A DNA stretch of 64,000 bases from Mesodorylaimus sp. YZB2_4 (taxonomy: Eukaryota > Nematoda > Enoplea > Dorylaimida > Dorylaimidae). Below the pieces are notes generated by a model. That model saw nothing but the letters and a program-made list of their open reading frames with translations, ran no database searches and was not told where the DNA came from. The position numbers and the translations under genes are program-made. The DNA lies in NCBI GenBank assembly GCA_030248295.1, contig JASANH010001237.1, forward strand, positions 1 through 64,000, written 5' to 3'. Of the stretch, positions 42,144 through 52,649 are shown in pieces. Each line of letters begins with the position of its first letter. The stretch's first letter is position 1.

Positions 42144-43260
42144 TTGAATAAGATATCTCTGCTTGGCGCTCGTGTTCTGGCCACAGTCAGGAAGGGTCGT
42201 ATCCCAGTTTGCGTATGTAATGCCACGAACGCACCAATTACGGTCTATGCAAATATGCGTCTTGGTTCAGCAAACCTAGTGACACCGAGGGACCTTGTCG
42301 CCACATTGACTGAGCCAACGGCTTCTTCTGCCACGACTGAAAAACGGCAGACCCCTCTCGAGAGCCTGAAACAGCAAATACGTGAGAATCTGATGCCATC
42401 GACATTGGATCCGGCGGACGAGGAAGATTTGCTGAGTTGTCTAGCAAAGTACCAAGACCTGTTTGGGAAGGACGATTTCGATGTCGGACTAACCGACCAA
42501 ATAGAGCATCACATAGATACTAGCGATCACGCACCCATACGCTGCCAGCCGTATTGTGTGCCCCCATCGGTTCGTGCAGAAATCGAAACGCAGTGTGACA
42601 AGTATTTGAAGGCCGGAATTATCGAACCATCGGTCAGCCCTTGGGCCAGCCCAGTTGTGATGGTTAAAAACGAAACAATTCATATCGAATGTGCCTGGAT
42701 CTGCGTAGACTGAATAAGGCGTCGAAGGTACCCGCATGCCCGATTTCTCGCATCGATGACTTGATCGACGCCCTGAATGGCGCAAAGTATTTCACGCAGC
42801 TCGATCAGACTTGGGCATATTCACAGGTCCCCTTGTCACAGGAGGCGCGTGAGAAGTCAGCTTTTGTCACCCACCACGGTCAGTGGCAACCAACCCGCAT
42901 GTTTTTTGGTCCATAAGGCGCACCTGGAACCTTCCAGAGGCTTATGAACAAGATCCTAGGGCGACTACAGTACAATATATGTCTCGCGTACTTGGATGAC
43001 ACTCTGATCTTCGGAAGGACCATGCGCGAACATAACGATCGTTAGGAACAAGTCCTGAGTGTCTTGAGCTAAAGCTGTCGAAATGTCGATTCGCACAACC
43101 TAGTGTGGTTTATTTGGGCCATCGTATTTCTGGAGAGGGAGTATCTCCAGACAAAGACAAAATCGTAAAAGTGTTGGACTGCCCCGAGCCAAGGGACACC
43201 TCAGAATTGCGTTCATTCTTGGGTCTTACAGTCTATTACAAGCGTTCCGTGAAAGGCTTC
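42144..43260 (+). pseudogene. Reverse transcriptase (gypsy element A)
   Basis: The RT entry block (AGIIEPSVSPWASPVVMVKN) is near 42610-42672. After a frameshift near 42675 come LDLRRLNKASK, the DLIDALNGAKYFTQLDQTWA block and FVTHHGQWQPTRM. A TAA at about 42914 follows. The active site YLDDTLIFG is near 42990, with a further stop in REHNDR*. The connection domain follows from 43105 (YLGHRISGEGVSPDKDKI, then RSFLGLTVYYKR). Ty3/gypsy order, several breaks, inactive. Confidence 0.8.
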
Positions 43261-43790
43261 TGCACCTTGGTAGCACCCTTGAAAGCTTTGCTCAAAAAGA
43301 ATACTGCATACGCGTGGGGCGATAAGCAAAAAGATGCGTTTCAAAAACTGAAGACCGCCTTGGTGACAGCTCCAATATTGGCATATCCGGACTTCTCGAA
43401 GCCCTGGATCCTACAAACTGATGCTTCGTATGATGGCCTCAGTGCCGTTCTGTCGCAGAATCACGAGGGACGAAAATCATCCTGTCGCATTCTATAGCCG
43501 TGCCTTGGAAAAACATGAGAAAAACTATACAGCTTGGGAGCTCGAAGCGTTAGCCGTCGTCCGTGCCTTAAACTTTTTTTGAATCTACCTGTGCGATCAG
43601 GATGTTACAGTGGTCACGGATAACCGAAGCTTGAAAAGCATTTTCGAAAAACCGAACCCCAATCCGCGCATCACTCGCTGGGGAATCGTAGTGCAGCAGT
43701 ATAAACTGAATTTCGTGTACCGTCCGGGCGCGAAGAACAATGCCGACCCGCTGGACACCGTTTTGTCGTTCCACTAGCAAGGACGAAGAA
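43261..43790 (+). pseudogene. RNase H (gypsy element A)
   Basis: The Asp of WILQTDASYDGLSAVLSQ near 43410 is the first RNase H acidic residue. A frameshift follows near 43470; later blocks include NYTAWELEALAVV and TDNRSLKSIF, with another break at about 43580. The tail NFVYRPGAKNNADPL ends the domain at about 43750. Confidence 0.7.
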
Positions 43791-44330
43791 GCCGTCGCTC
43801 AACACCCAGCCGAGATTGAAGATATGATTATGCTGGCAGCGACTGATAGGCTGCAAGAAAAAGATACCAAAATCGCAATACTCGAAACACAACTGCTAGC
43901 CGCCCTATTGGTCATTTTGGCCATGCGAAAAGGAGCCACGTGGCCCGACGACCAAGTATGTATCGAACCTAAGGAGGAGTCAAAACTGGGCCCTGCCCGC
44001 AATGACGAATGGGAGCCGGCCCTGTCGGCACCAGCTCTCGCAGCCCAGACTGTGGACGAGCCGAAACCCGCTCAGGCTAACGATGAGTTATCCTGGCAGG
44101 CCGCTGTACCTTCGCCGCCCGTTGCCGCGAGCGAGGAGAATGTTCTCGTGACGAACGAAGAGGTCGAAAATACGAACCAGGGACCAGTGAATAACGAAAA
44201 GACTGCGGAGTTGCTCGAAGCACTGAAAGCCGATGATAAGCTCGGGCCGATTTACACGTACTCGCAAACAGGCGTAGTCGTACAGGACAAAGGTCAGTCG
44301 ATCAAAAACAAATCCTTGAATTACTCGATC
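43791..44330 (+). CDS. Acidic Pro/Ala-rich spacer between RNase H and integrase
   Basis: One open frame (43740-44519) links the RNase H end to the integrase zinc finger. Its first part is a short coiled-coil-like helix (DRLQEKDTKIAILETQL). It is followed by about 110 residues rich in Glu, Pro, Ala and Asn (for example APALAAQTVDEPKPAQAND) without known motifs. Ty3/gypsy elements usually have a much shorter connector here. No stop interrupts it although the flanking domains are broken, which is unusual. Confidence 0.45.
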
Positions 44331-45597
44331 AGGAACAAGATCCTGTATTGGTGGCCCAAGTCTACCACAGCCCCACGGATTGCCTTGCCTGAGGCGACGA
44401 GGACGGGAATCATGCAACTGTACCACGATAGTATCTTCGCTGGTCATCCTTCGGGCGAGAGGATGCTAGCGACCATGCGCGAACGTAACTTTTGGCCCAC
44501 TATGGCAAAAGATATCTAAGAGTATGCAGCCACTTGTATTACGTGCTTGAAGAATAAGCCCCCGCACGAATATCTACGCCCACCTTTGTAGCCGATCAGT
44601 CTACCTAGTGGACCCTGGGACATGGTCGCGGTGGACATAAAATCGGGCTTTCCTCAGAGTAACAAGGGAAATCGCTACATCATTAGCTTTATCGATTACT
44701 TGACGAAATACGTTGAAGCGATCGCGGTGCCTGACACCAAGACCAAAACGATCGCGAGAGTGTTTATGGAGAATATGGTGCTGCGCCATGGCGCACATAC
44801 TCGGCTCCTGTCGGACTGTGGAGCTAACCTGCGCACAGAATTGCTGCAGAAGATATGTCAGCTTTGTGGCACGGAAAAGATATTCACTACCACCTACCAC
44901 CCGCAGACGGATGGTCTGGTTGAGCGTTGGCATCGCACGCTGGGCATGAACTTGCGCATCTACTCAGAAAAAGCTACTAACTGGGACGCCATGCTGCCCT
45001 ATGTCGTGTACTGTTACAATACGTCCACGCAGACATCGACAAAATTTAGTCCATACGAGTTACTATATGGATGCAAACCTCGCAGGCCCACCGACTTGGC
45101 CTTCGCATATGTTCACAACCAGTACAAAGTGGACATAACCGATCATGTTGCTAATACTCAGCGTTATTTGAGCACCGCGAGGGAGATAGCTCGTGCGAAT
45201 ATTGAACAGGCTCAGCAGCAACAAGCTAAATCGTACAACAAGAAGACTCGTACGCTCACGTATCAACCAGGAGACTATGTCATGACCAGGAATGTATTAA
45301 ATGAGCATAGACAGAAAAAGTTGACTCAGAGTCCGTGGTGTGGTTTAAAAATCGTGGATGACGTGAAATCGAATACTGTGTGCGCCCGAAACCTTGGACA
45401 GGCGCGATCAGAAGCTAAATGGTTTCATCTGTCTCGGACCAAACCGATTCCGCAAGCCACTCGTTATGCGGCCCCGTTAAGTAAACAGACGACGAACCAC
45501 AACCAAATCAAATCAAACCATCAAACTCGGCGCAATACGAATCCAAATGCGTTCGCACTCGAGGATCGCTATGTGCCAGTCAACGATCTACCGTAGC
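44331..45597 (+). pseudogene. Integrase (gypsy element A)
   Basis: The HHCC zinc finger is visible as LYHDSIFAGHPSGERMLATM, then CITCLKNKPPH, with a TAA at 44518-44520 inside it and a TAG at about 44589. The catalytic core is intact in the ORF 44622-45596: VAVDIKSGFP (Asp 1), LLSDCGANL (Asp 2), TDGLVERWHRTLG (Glu), then KFSPYELLYG. The C-terminal domain (YQPGDYVMT) and a basic tail end at TAG 45594-45596. DD35E spacing looks normal. Confidence 0.8.
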
Positions 45598-45743
45598 AAG
45601 TTCCCGCAATGGATCGAGCGAACAATAACGCCGACGTTCGGTACAATTTACGCTCTCGCGCGATTCGATTTTCCCCATTAGTCAAGGTACGAACAATGGC
45701 GAATAAGTAGTCCAAATTGGAGGCGATCAAGGAGCCCGCACCC

Positions 45744-45754
45744 GAGGGAGAGAG
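45744..45754 (+). promoter_or_regulatory. Polypurine tract
   Basis: GAGGGAGAGAG lies immediately 5' of the right LTR of element A, the position where plus-strand synthesis is primed in LTR retrotransposons. Confidence 0.6.
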
Positions 45755-45955
45755 TAATAGTGTAAATAGTGATAGTTATAAGATAAGGTCTCCCTTCCTG
45801 TCTGTATTTCCGTTGTTATCTTATCGTGCTTCCGTCCAGGGGCCGCCTTGCGGATGTGCCTCGCCTTTATAAGTGCGCGTGTGTCTTGTGTTAGGGGCTT
45901 CTGTTGGTTTGGGTTTTGTGCTGGACGGTCGAATTGACGTCCGAATCTGATTACA
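45753..45955 (+). mobile_element. Right LTR of gypsy element A
   Basis: Matches 40199-40400 with about a dozen differences. It carries the same TTTATAAG box, follows a polypurine tract, and is followed by TGAT (45956-45959). The first base is A where the left copy has T. Confidence 0.75.
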
Positions 45956-46182
45956 TGATAAGTGGCTCAAAACGACCCTACCTGAGGTAATTTCTTGCAC
46001 CAGAAATTACCCCACGCATGTCCTTAAGGTATCCGACGATATTTGCAACAGAAATTTAAGGCCGAATAACTCTCTTTTTTGGACCACATCTATTAAAAAT
46101 GCACGTGAATCCACACGAGCAATCACCACTGTACCCACTGAGACCTCCCAAAGAGCAAGATCCCGGAGCGGCCCCCCACAAA
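45956..46182 (-). mobile_element. Leader region of an inverted gypsy element B copy
   Basis: Read on the minus strand, the sequence directly after the LTR end is TTTGTGGGGGGCCGCTCCGG, which looks like a primer-binding site and retroviral-type leader (TGGGGG-). An open stretch of about 50 codons follows (RAFLIDVVQKRELFGLKFLL) before it meets element A. This shows that the inverted LTR is followed by 5' internal sequence. Confidence 0.5.
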
Positions 46183-46520
46183 TGAACGACGTTCCTTCTC
46201 TAAGGATGGGCTCCCTAGCTCTTGTACGTCCTAGACCGGGTATGAGGACTCGACCTCGGTGAGGCCTAATCAGACTTACTGAAAAAGAATGGTGCCGGCA
46301 TCGTGCAGACTCTTTTTAATTCTCATCTCAAGATATGACCCGACTGCTCACGTCGGCTGAACGATTCACTCTAACCAGAGCGAGGCAACCGCCTTCAACT
46401 CTTTAACTCCGTCCACACTCGCTCACCCTCACGCACACCCGCTCACTAGCATAAAACATTGATACGCAGGACAATAATGGCGCTACATTCAAACCACAAG
46501 GACAACACAACCTCACTACA
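46183..46520 (-). mobile_element. LTR of element B in inverted orientation
   Basis: This 338-bp sequence is the reverse complement of 50906-51243 with scattered differences. On the minus strand it starts TGTAGTGAGG and ends GTCGTTCA. At its minus-strand 5' side it is joined directly to protease-region sequence rather than to flanking DNA. Confidence 0.8.
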
Positions 46521-46658
46521 CTGGCGTCATATCGATCTTCTCTAACGATAAGCTCAGCTCCTTGCCCTTAAACGCCTGCATCCGCGCTCTGAGTACGCGG
46601 ATGCAGGCGTTTCAGGGCAAGGAACTGAGCTTAGAGAAGATCGATAAGACACCAGTGC
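46521..46658. repeat. Palindromic fold-back junction in protease sequence
   Basis: The left arm (46521-46586) and right arm (46596-46658) are inverted copies with a 9-bp loop (46587-46595). The centre is CCTGCATCCGCG/CGCGGATGCAGG. The arms differ by a 6-bp indel and a few substitutions. The right arm begins the forward protease reading of element B; the left arm is the same coding segment reversed. Confidence 0.8.
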
Positions 46659-47200
46659 GGGGAATACATGGGCCAGCGCGACTGGTGGATACTGTCGTTA
46701 GGCTGCGTTTTTGAGTGCATGACAGAGAGTTCAGCCATCAGTTCATTGTTTTGGACGATTTGCCATTAGCTATGCTTCTAGGTCGCCACTTTCTCGCCAA
46801 ATTTTGGCCAGTCAAGATCGATTTTACGAACGGAAGTTCGAAACATAAGCCAACGATAGATCTGGACGATTTGGCTAAGGGGAACAGAGGAAGTGATGTT
46901 GTCGTGTGCATGTCGGAGACTATGACCATACCCGCACGCGCAGAAAAATTTATTCATGGCACAGTGCAAGCGGATGCGGTGGATGTGCTCTTCTTGGGGA
47001 GTAAACACAAGGATGAGCACTTGGACCAAGTTTCGTTGGGTACCATGAGTGAGTGCCTAGTGGCGAACTTCGTGAGTAAAGTGCAGAGTGGACGAGTGCT
47101 AGTCTCAGTGACCAATAGTGGATTGGCTCCGATGGTGATTCGGGAAGGTCAGAGGCTAGGTATGATTGAACAGTCGTTCGAGTTGTGGGAAGCGGCTGGG
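46596..47200 (+). pseudogene. Protease, 5'-truncated (gypsy element B)
   Basis: Begins at the palindrome centre (LEKIDKTPVRGIHGPARLV) and continues after a TGA near 46712 into MHDREFSHQFIVLDDLPLAM and LLGRHFL, the distal half of a gypsy protease. The DSG/DTG active site is missing because the element is cut off at the fold-back. The following linker (DVLFLGSKH, SGRVLVSVTNSGL) is typical for Ty3/gypsy pol. Confidence 0.65.
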
Positions 47201-47397
47201 AAGCCGTCGACGCCGGATAGGGGTAGTGCATTTGATATCATTAAACAGCTGAGGAATTCTCACCGAAATCTGACCGCTGGTCAGGCACAGGAAATGAGGA
47301 AATTTCTGGCGAGGTGGGCCAGGAAAGGCATTTACGACCTCGGATGCAAAGCTGACGCCAGTCAGGTCTCCAGTCACACATGTGATCAACACTGGCA

Positions 47398-48210
47398 AGA
47401 CTCCGCCAGTACATCTTTCTCCAAGGCGGTTACCATTCTATCAGAGGCCGATTGTGAAACAGTTGATGGACAAAATGCTTGGTGCGGGCCAGATTGAGGA
47501 ATCTAATAGCCAATATCTGTCACCAGTAGTGTTGGCTAAGAAAAAAGTGAGATGAGGTCCTGTGTCGACTACAGGAAACTGAATAGTCACACAGTGATTG
47601 ATGAGTATCCTCTGCCCAGATTAGACGATATTCTGGACTCTTTGCATGGTGCAAAGTGGTTTTCTACGCTTGATTTAATGAGCGCCTTTCACCAGATTAT
47701 AGATTGTCACAGGAGGATAGTGAGAAGACAGCATTAACAATGCCCAGTTGGCATTACCAGTTCAAGGTGCTCCCATTTGGCCTGAGGAATTCGGCCAACA
47801 TGTTCCAGAAGTTGATGGACTGCGTGTTTGCGGGAATGCAATGGGAAAGATGTTTAGTGTATGTGGATGATATTATGTTCTTTGGTGCGACTTTTGAGGA
47901 GCATCAGGCGCGGTTGGATGAGGTTTTTACACGCTTCCACGATGCAGGATTGAAACTGAAGCTGTCGAAATGCAATTTTCTGCATAGAGAGATCTTCCTT
48001 CTGGGTCATCAGGTTAGCAGTGAAGGCTTGAAACCGGAGAAAGCGAATATTGCAGCAGTGAAAAATAACGTTATGCAGCAGCCACAGGATGCATATAGGT
48101 TTCGGCGGTTCCTTGGCATGGTTTCGTTCTATCGAAGATTTATCAAGGGTTGCTCTAGGATTGCCCGACCTTTGTTTGAGTTGATGAAGGGTAAGGTCAA
48201 GTTTGTATAG
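47398..48210 (+). pseudogene. Reverse transcriptase (gypsy element B)
   Basis: After a frameshift near 47400: MLGAGQIEESNSQYLSPVVL, then VDYRKLNSHTVIDEYPLPRL, then HGAKWFSTLDLMSAFHQI. Another shift at about 47710 leads to PFGLRNSANMFQKLM and the active site YVDDIMFFG, then LLGHQVSSEGLKPEK and FLGMVSFYRRFI. The catalytic YVDD is intact, but the frame is broken at least twice and TAG 48208-48210 ends the ORF. Confidence 0.8.
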
Positions 48211-48660
48211 ACGGAGCATCAAGCAGAGGCTTTCGAGTTACTAAAGCGTAAACTGTGCTCGTACCCAGTTCTGAGGTATCCAGATTTCTCGAACCCATTC
48301 GTTATCTATACGGATGCGAGTGCGGATAGGTGCGATCTTATCGCAGGAGGCCGAAGATGGGAAGCAAGACCCAGTGGCTTATGCGAGTCGAGTTTTGACC
48401 TTTGCGGAGAGCCTGTATGCAGTCACGGAGCTTAAGGGTTTGGCGGTGTACTGGGCCGTAAAATGCTTTCGCCCATACGTCTATGGTAGACGGTTCACAG
48501 TGATCACTGATCATCTACCGCTAGTCTACATGTTTAAGAAAAACATACAAGAAGGCCGTTTCGCGCGCTAGATAGCAGCGATGAGTGGCGCAGAGTTTGA
48601 CATCTTGTATAGGCCAGGTAGAAACCATGGAAATGTGGATATGTTATCGCGGGTACACAT
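48211..48660 (+). pseudogene. RNase H (gypsy element B)
   Basis: The first acidic block YTDASAD near 48310 is followed by a one-base shift into GAILSQEAEDGKQDPVAYAS, then YAVTELKGLAVYWAVK and TDHLPLVYMF. TAG lies near 48569. It ends FDILYRPGRNHGNVDMLSRV. Confidence 0.75.
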
Positions 48661-48771
48661 GACACCGAAGGTGAGGAAGGAAGTAGAGGTGGCATTAGCA
48701 GAAGTGGACATAGCGCAGTGGGAGGAACGGGTCAAGTGGAATGAGTTCGCCGCAGAGCAGAGAACAGACCC

Positions 48772-49838
48772 TTGTTGCATCAGCGCATAAGTTTCGTCGA
48801 GAATGGGATCTTACCTCTGAATGACGCATTGGATGAGCAGTTTTTTCTGGAGAAATCTCTTTTTGCCATTCGTGATGGCGTGTTAGTGCACATTACCAAG
48901 TGGAGTAAGACGGCAGATCCGACCGTGCAGGCTGTGGTCCCTAGGCACCTGCGGTTGGAGATCCTGCAGCAATGTCATGGAGACGTCTTTGCTGCTCATT
49001 TTGGTGTAGCCAAGACATTCGCGAAGTCGTCAGCTCACGGTCAGTACTACTGGGATGGTTATTACAAGGATACCGAACATTTCGTGAAAAGGTGTGCCTC
49101 GTGCGCTAGGTTCAAGGAGGCTCCGAAGAAAGGAAAAGCACCTGCGAACAAGATGAACGGCAAACCTTCATCCCAATCTGTTGTCTTTCGTTGACACAGA
49201 TGGCTAACATTGTTCCAATAATCCCTATTGCGGGCCCCTGGGAGCGAGTTGGGGTTGACTTGCTAGGATCCTTACCAGTCACGAATCAGTACATCGTAGT
49301 GTTCACAGATTATTTCTCTCGGTGGGTGGAGGCGGTGCCCTTACCGAATTCCGAAGCCCCTACTGTCGCGAATGCATTTTTGCGTGAGGTCATCTGTCGT
49401 CATAGAGCGTGTGATCAGCTGCTCAGCTACAAAGGACCACAGTTTTTGTCTGAGGTCATGAAAGAGGTGTGCAAAGTCTGCGACATAAAGGAAACTACCA
49501 CTTCGGGTTATCACCCCCAGTGCAATGGTCTGACAGAGCGGTGTAATAAGATTATTGGAACAATGTTAGCCATATATGTACTGTATGTCAACGAAAGACA
49601 ACAGGATTGGGATGAAGGTTTGCCGTTCATCTTGTTCGCGTACCGGTCGTCTGTCCAAACGACCACTGGACATTCATCGTACATGGTTCTGTATGGTAGA
49701 GAGCCTAAACTGCCTGGTGAGTTGAGAGTTACTCCTCCGTATACTCGGAATCACTCTCAGTACGTGGCTAACATGATCGATAGGCTAAGTATCATGAAGA
49801 GATTTATCTATCAGAACCTGCGGGAAATGCAGCATTAG
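48772..49838 (+). pseudogene. Integrase zinc finger and core (gypsy element B)
   Basis: Zinc finger: LRLEILQQCHGDVFAAHFGV ... HFVKRCASCARF (48940-49115). After a stop near 49192 the core ORF follows (49191-49838): VGVDLLGSLPVT (Asp 1), LLSYKGPQFLS where the second Asp would be expected but Tyr-Lys is read, and NGLTERCNKIIG (Glu). The loss at the second Asp suggests an inactive enzyme. TAG at 49836-49838. Confidence 0.75.
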
Positions 49839-50702
49839 CAGAAGGGAAATTTTGATAAGACAGCTGCTATGCCTAAATTTGAAGTAAATCATCTTGTGTG
49901 GTTGAGGCTGGAAAGGAAAGGGGTTGGCGCGAAGTTCAAACCGAAATGGGGTGACCCATACCTCGTGGTAGCCATACCCACGTTAATCAACCTTGTCATT
50001 CGATTGTGGAATGATCCCACAGCGGCGAGATTTTTTGTGCACACGAATCGTGTAAAGCCATGCTTTGCACCTTGGCAATTACCTCCAGGTTTTGAGGAGG
50101 ATGACGATGACGATGAGGACATTAGAGTTCAACCAGGAGAGCGCAGGCTGATGCGGTACCTAAAACCCTGGAAACAGCGCAAGAAATTCGTGATGTTCAG
50201 GAGGCGCCGGTTGAGCCAGTGCCAGAGGTGGTTAGGAGTCCCGAGAGACCGGCGCAAGACCCGAGAAGACCTACTACACCCGGTCAGATAGAGAATAGAA
50301 GGGAGGAAGCACAACGCTCAGTGGATAGCCCCGCCAGAAGAAATGTGAGCTTGGGGGGGCCAAGTACCGCGTCCAGAGGGTTCAAGGGACGTCGAGACTG
50401 GGGATGTGGGTGGCGGAGATTAGGCCCCTACGCCCAATATTCCTTCTTCTAGCTCGCCAGGACCATCAACGACTCCGACGCCGACCGCACCAGCGGTACC
50501 GATGACGAGTGGAGAAGCCCAAGTGCCCTTAACGACCACAGCCAAGCAGGCGCAGACAACATCCACGGATGGTCAAGGTCGGTCGAGTCGAGTCAAGGCG
50601 AGCGCTCAAGCAGTGGTGCGAGGACAGGAGGGCGGCGGATACGAATGGCGGGCCAATGTACAGCCACCAGCTCGCCATGGACGGAAGCCGAAGAAATGAA
50701 TT
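49839..50702 (+). pseudogene. Integrase C-terminal domain and tail (gypsy element B)
   Basis: The frame reopens after the TAG: FEVNHLVWLRLERKGVGAKF, then FVHTNRVKPCF. An acidic run encoded by a GATGAC repeat (50099-50117) and a Pro/Arg/Ser-rich tail in shifting frames follow, ending VQPPARHGRKPKK and TGA near 50699. No env gene follows. Confidence 0.6.
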
Positions 50703-50905
50703 AGAGGCGGAATGTTTTGGGCGTGAAACACGCCATGCGTTGTACCTACATATTCTGCTTGTGACTGGTCTGGTCTGATCTGGATAGGCTAAGTGCCATT
50801 GGTGTAACGCGTGTGATAGGGCTGGATTGCATGGGATGAATGGGGTAAGAGTAAGGAGTGCGTGCATATGATCGGGGTCGATCATTTATTGTGCCCCCGG
50901 CGAGT
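50703..50905. other. 3' untranslated region of element B
   Basis: About 200 bp between the last pol codon and the LTR; no ORF. No strong polypurine tract is evident next to the LTR. Confidence 0.5.
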
Positions 50906-51243
50906 TGTAGTGAGGTTGTGTTGTCCTTGTGATTTGAATGTGGCGCCTTTATTGTCCTGCGTATCAATGTTGTATGCTAGTGAGCGGGTGTGCGTGAGGA
51001 TGAGCGAGTGTGGATGGAGTTGAATAGTTGAAGGCGGTTGCCTCGCTCTGGTTTGAGTGATCGTGCAGCCGACGTGAGCAGTCGGGTCATATCTTGAGAC
51101 GAGAATTAAAAAGAGTCTGCGCGATGTCGGCACCATTTTTTTTCGGCAAGTCTGATTAGGCCTCACCTAGGTCGAGTCCCCATACCCGGTCTAGGACATG
51201 TAAGAGCTGGGGAGCTTATCCTCAGAGAAGGAACGTCGTAACA
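50906..51243 (+). mobile_element. Right LTR of element B
   Basis: TGTAGTGAGG... to ...GTCGTAACA, 338 bp. It matches the inverted LTR at 46183-46520. It includes AATTAAAAAGAG near 51104. Flanking target duplication was not found because the left end of the element is rearranged. Confidence 0.75.
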
Positions 51244-51439
51244 CTTTTCACTTGTGTGTATCAGTGACAACATTTATTTAGAAGAGAGCAGTCTGGAAGG
51301 GGAAGCTCGACAGTCAGGCCATCTTGATTTGTTCTGATTCGCCAATCGAGCTCACACGAGAAAATTTTCGAGTCATAATCTTTTGTGATTTGAAACGTGT
51401 GCCGACTTTTTTCTGCTAGTCGATCGACTTATAATATTC

Positions 51440-52646
51440 GAATTCAGGGCGATACTTCTCTCATAAATCCAAAATTAGTGTTTTTGTCATATCCGCAAGG
51501 TTGTTGGGACGCTTCTGCTCACCCAAGAATATAAAAAACCGATTTTAGTCAGGCGGGATACAAGATCCTCTTTTTTTAGTTTTATGTCGACAGAGTTTTT
51601 TTTTCTGAGAATGATATGGCGCATCGTCCATAACTATAACTGACTTGGGCTTCGAATTAGGCAGCAAATGCTCTCGGAACTATTTCTTGAAATTCCTAGC
51701 ATCCATATTTTTATGAAAATCCTCTGGCTTGACTGTATTCTTGGACCCGAATACTTAAAGCGCATCTTAGACTGGGCCTTCTCTGTCGATGGCATTCACT
51801 ATGATTAGACGTTTTCCACGCCCTTCACCCTCTGGAGGGCCCAGTGAAAGGCCTTAGTTTGGATTTTTCGCAGCGTGTTAATTTTCCTGAACAGTGCGAT
51901 CTTGCCAGATGCGGTTCGATGCTCCGTCGCAATTAAACCATGTCTCGTCTAAATACACGATGTTTCTGCTGTCTTTCCTGAACTGGCGAATCTTCCTCAG
52001 ATAATTAATTCGCCAGTTCACAATGGCCCTGCGCTCTATCATTTGCCGGCTTTTTCCACTTCGTTCACTGAACTTGAATCCAATTTGATGTAGGATCCTG
52101 CGCAGCATGCCTACATCATATGGAAACCTCTTTTGTAGCTCTTCTTCAACCGCTGATAATTTTGTTATAAGTGTTGGGTTCTCCGCAGGCTTCTTGCGAT
52201 AAAAGCTGTGAACTATTTTTAACGAATTGTTGACTTGTCTATTTCGTCCAAGTTAGCCTTTCCCCGTCGCGGTCCGTGTGGTTTTTCTAGGTTAGTGGCT
52301 TGGGTGATAATATCATGGACAGTGTTACGATAGAGCTCACACGCCGCAACTGTTGCTCCCATAGGGTTAGTATTAATCATAGAAAAATTAAGATGGACGT
52401 TGATTACCACTTGCCCCAGCTGTCCGTCAGCCTTCCTGCGTCTTTTCATGGGAGGTGCCGCATCTGCTGGTTACTTCTCTGGTACGACATTTTTAACTTA
52501 GTCACAAAATCGCTCGCAGCTCCTCTATCTTGCTTGCTTCCCTTGACGATATCACCAACAGTCTTGCGGCTGAGTCTTAATGCTGCAGCTGTAAATGCGC
52601 TAGGATTGGGGCTAAAGGTAGAAAAATAAAGGCTTGCATTAATCAC
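51440..52646 (-). pseudogene. DDE_3-type (Tc1/mariner-like) transposase remnant
   Basis: Minus-strand blocks in several frames: helix-turn-helix-like segment (ALRLSRKTVGDIVKG, 52646-52446), then GPRRGKANLDEIDKSTIR (52449-52219). First catalytic Asp is in NIVYLDETWFN (52108-51878). A GKRLIIVNAID-like block is near 51810, and the second Asp is in SVIVMDDAPYHS near 51630. The order matches IS630/Tc1-like transposases with the LDETW motif. Stops and frameshifts between blocks show decay. Confidence 0.65.
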
Positions 52647-52649
52647 TGC

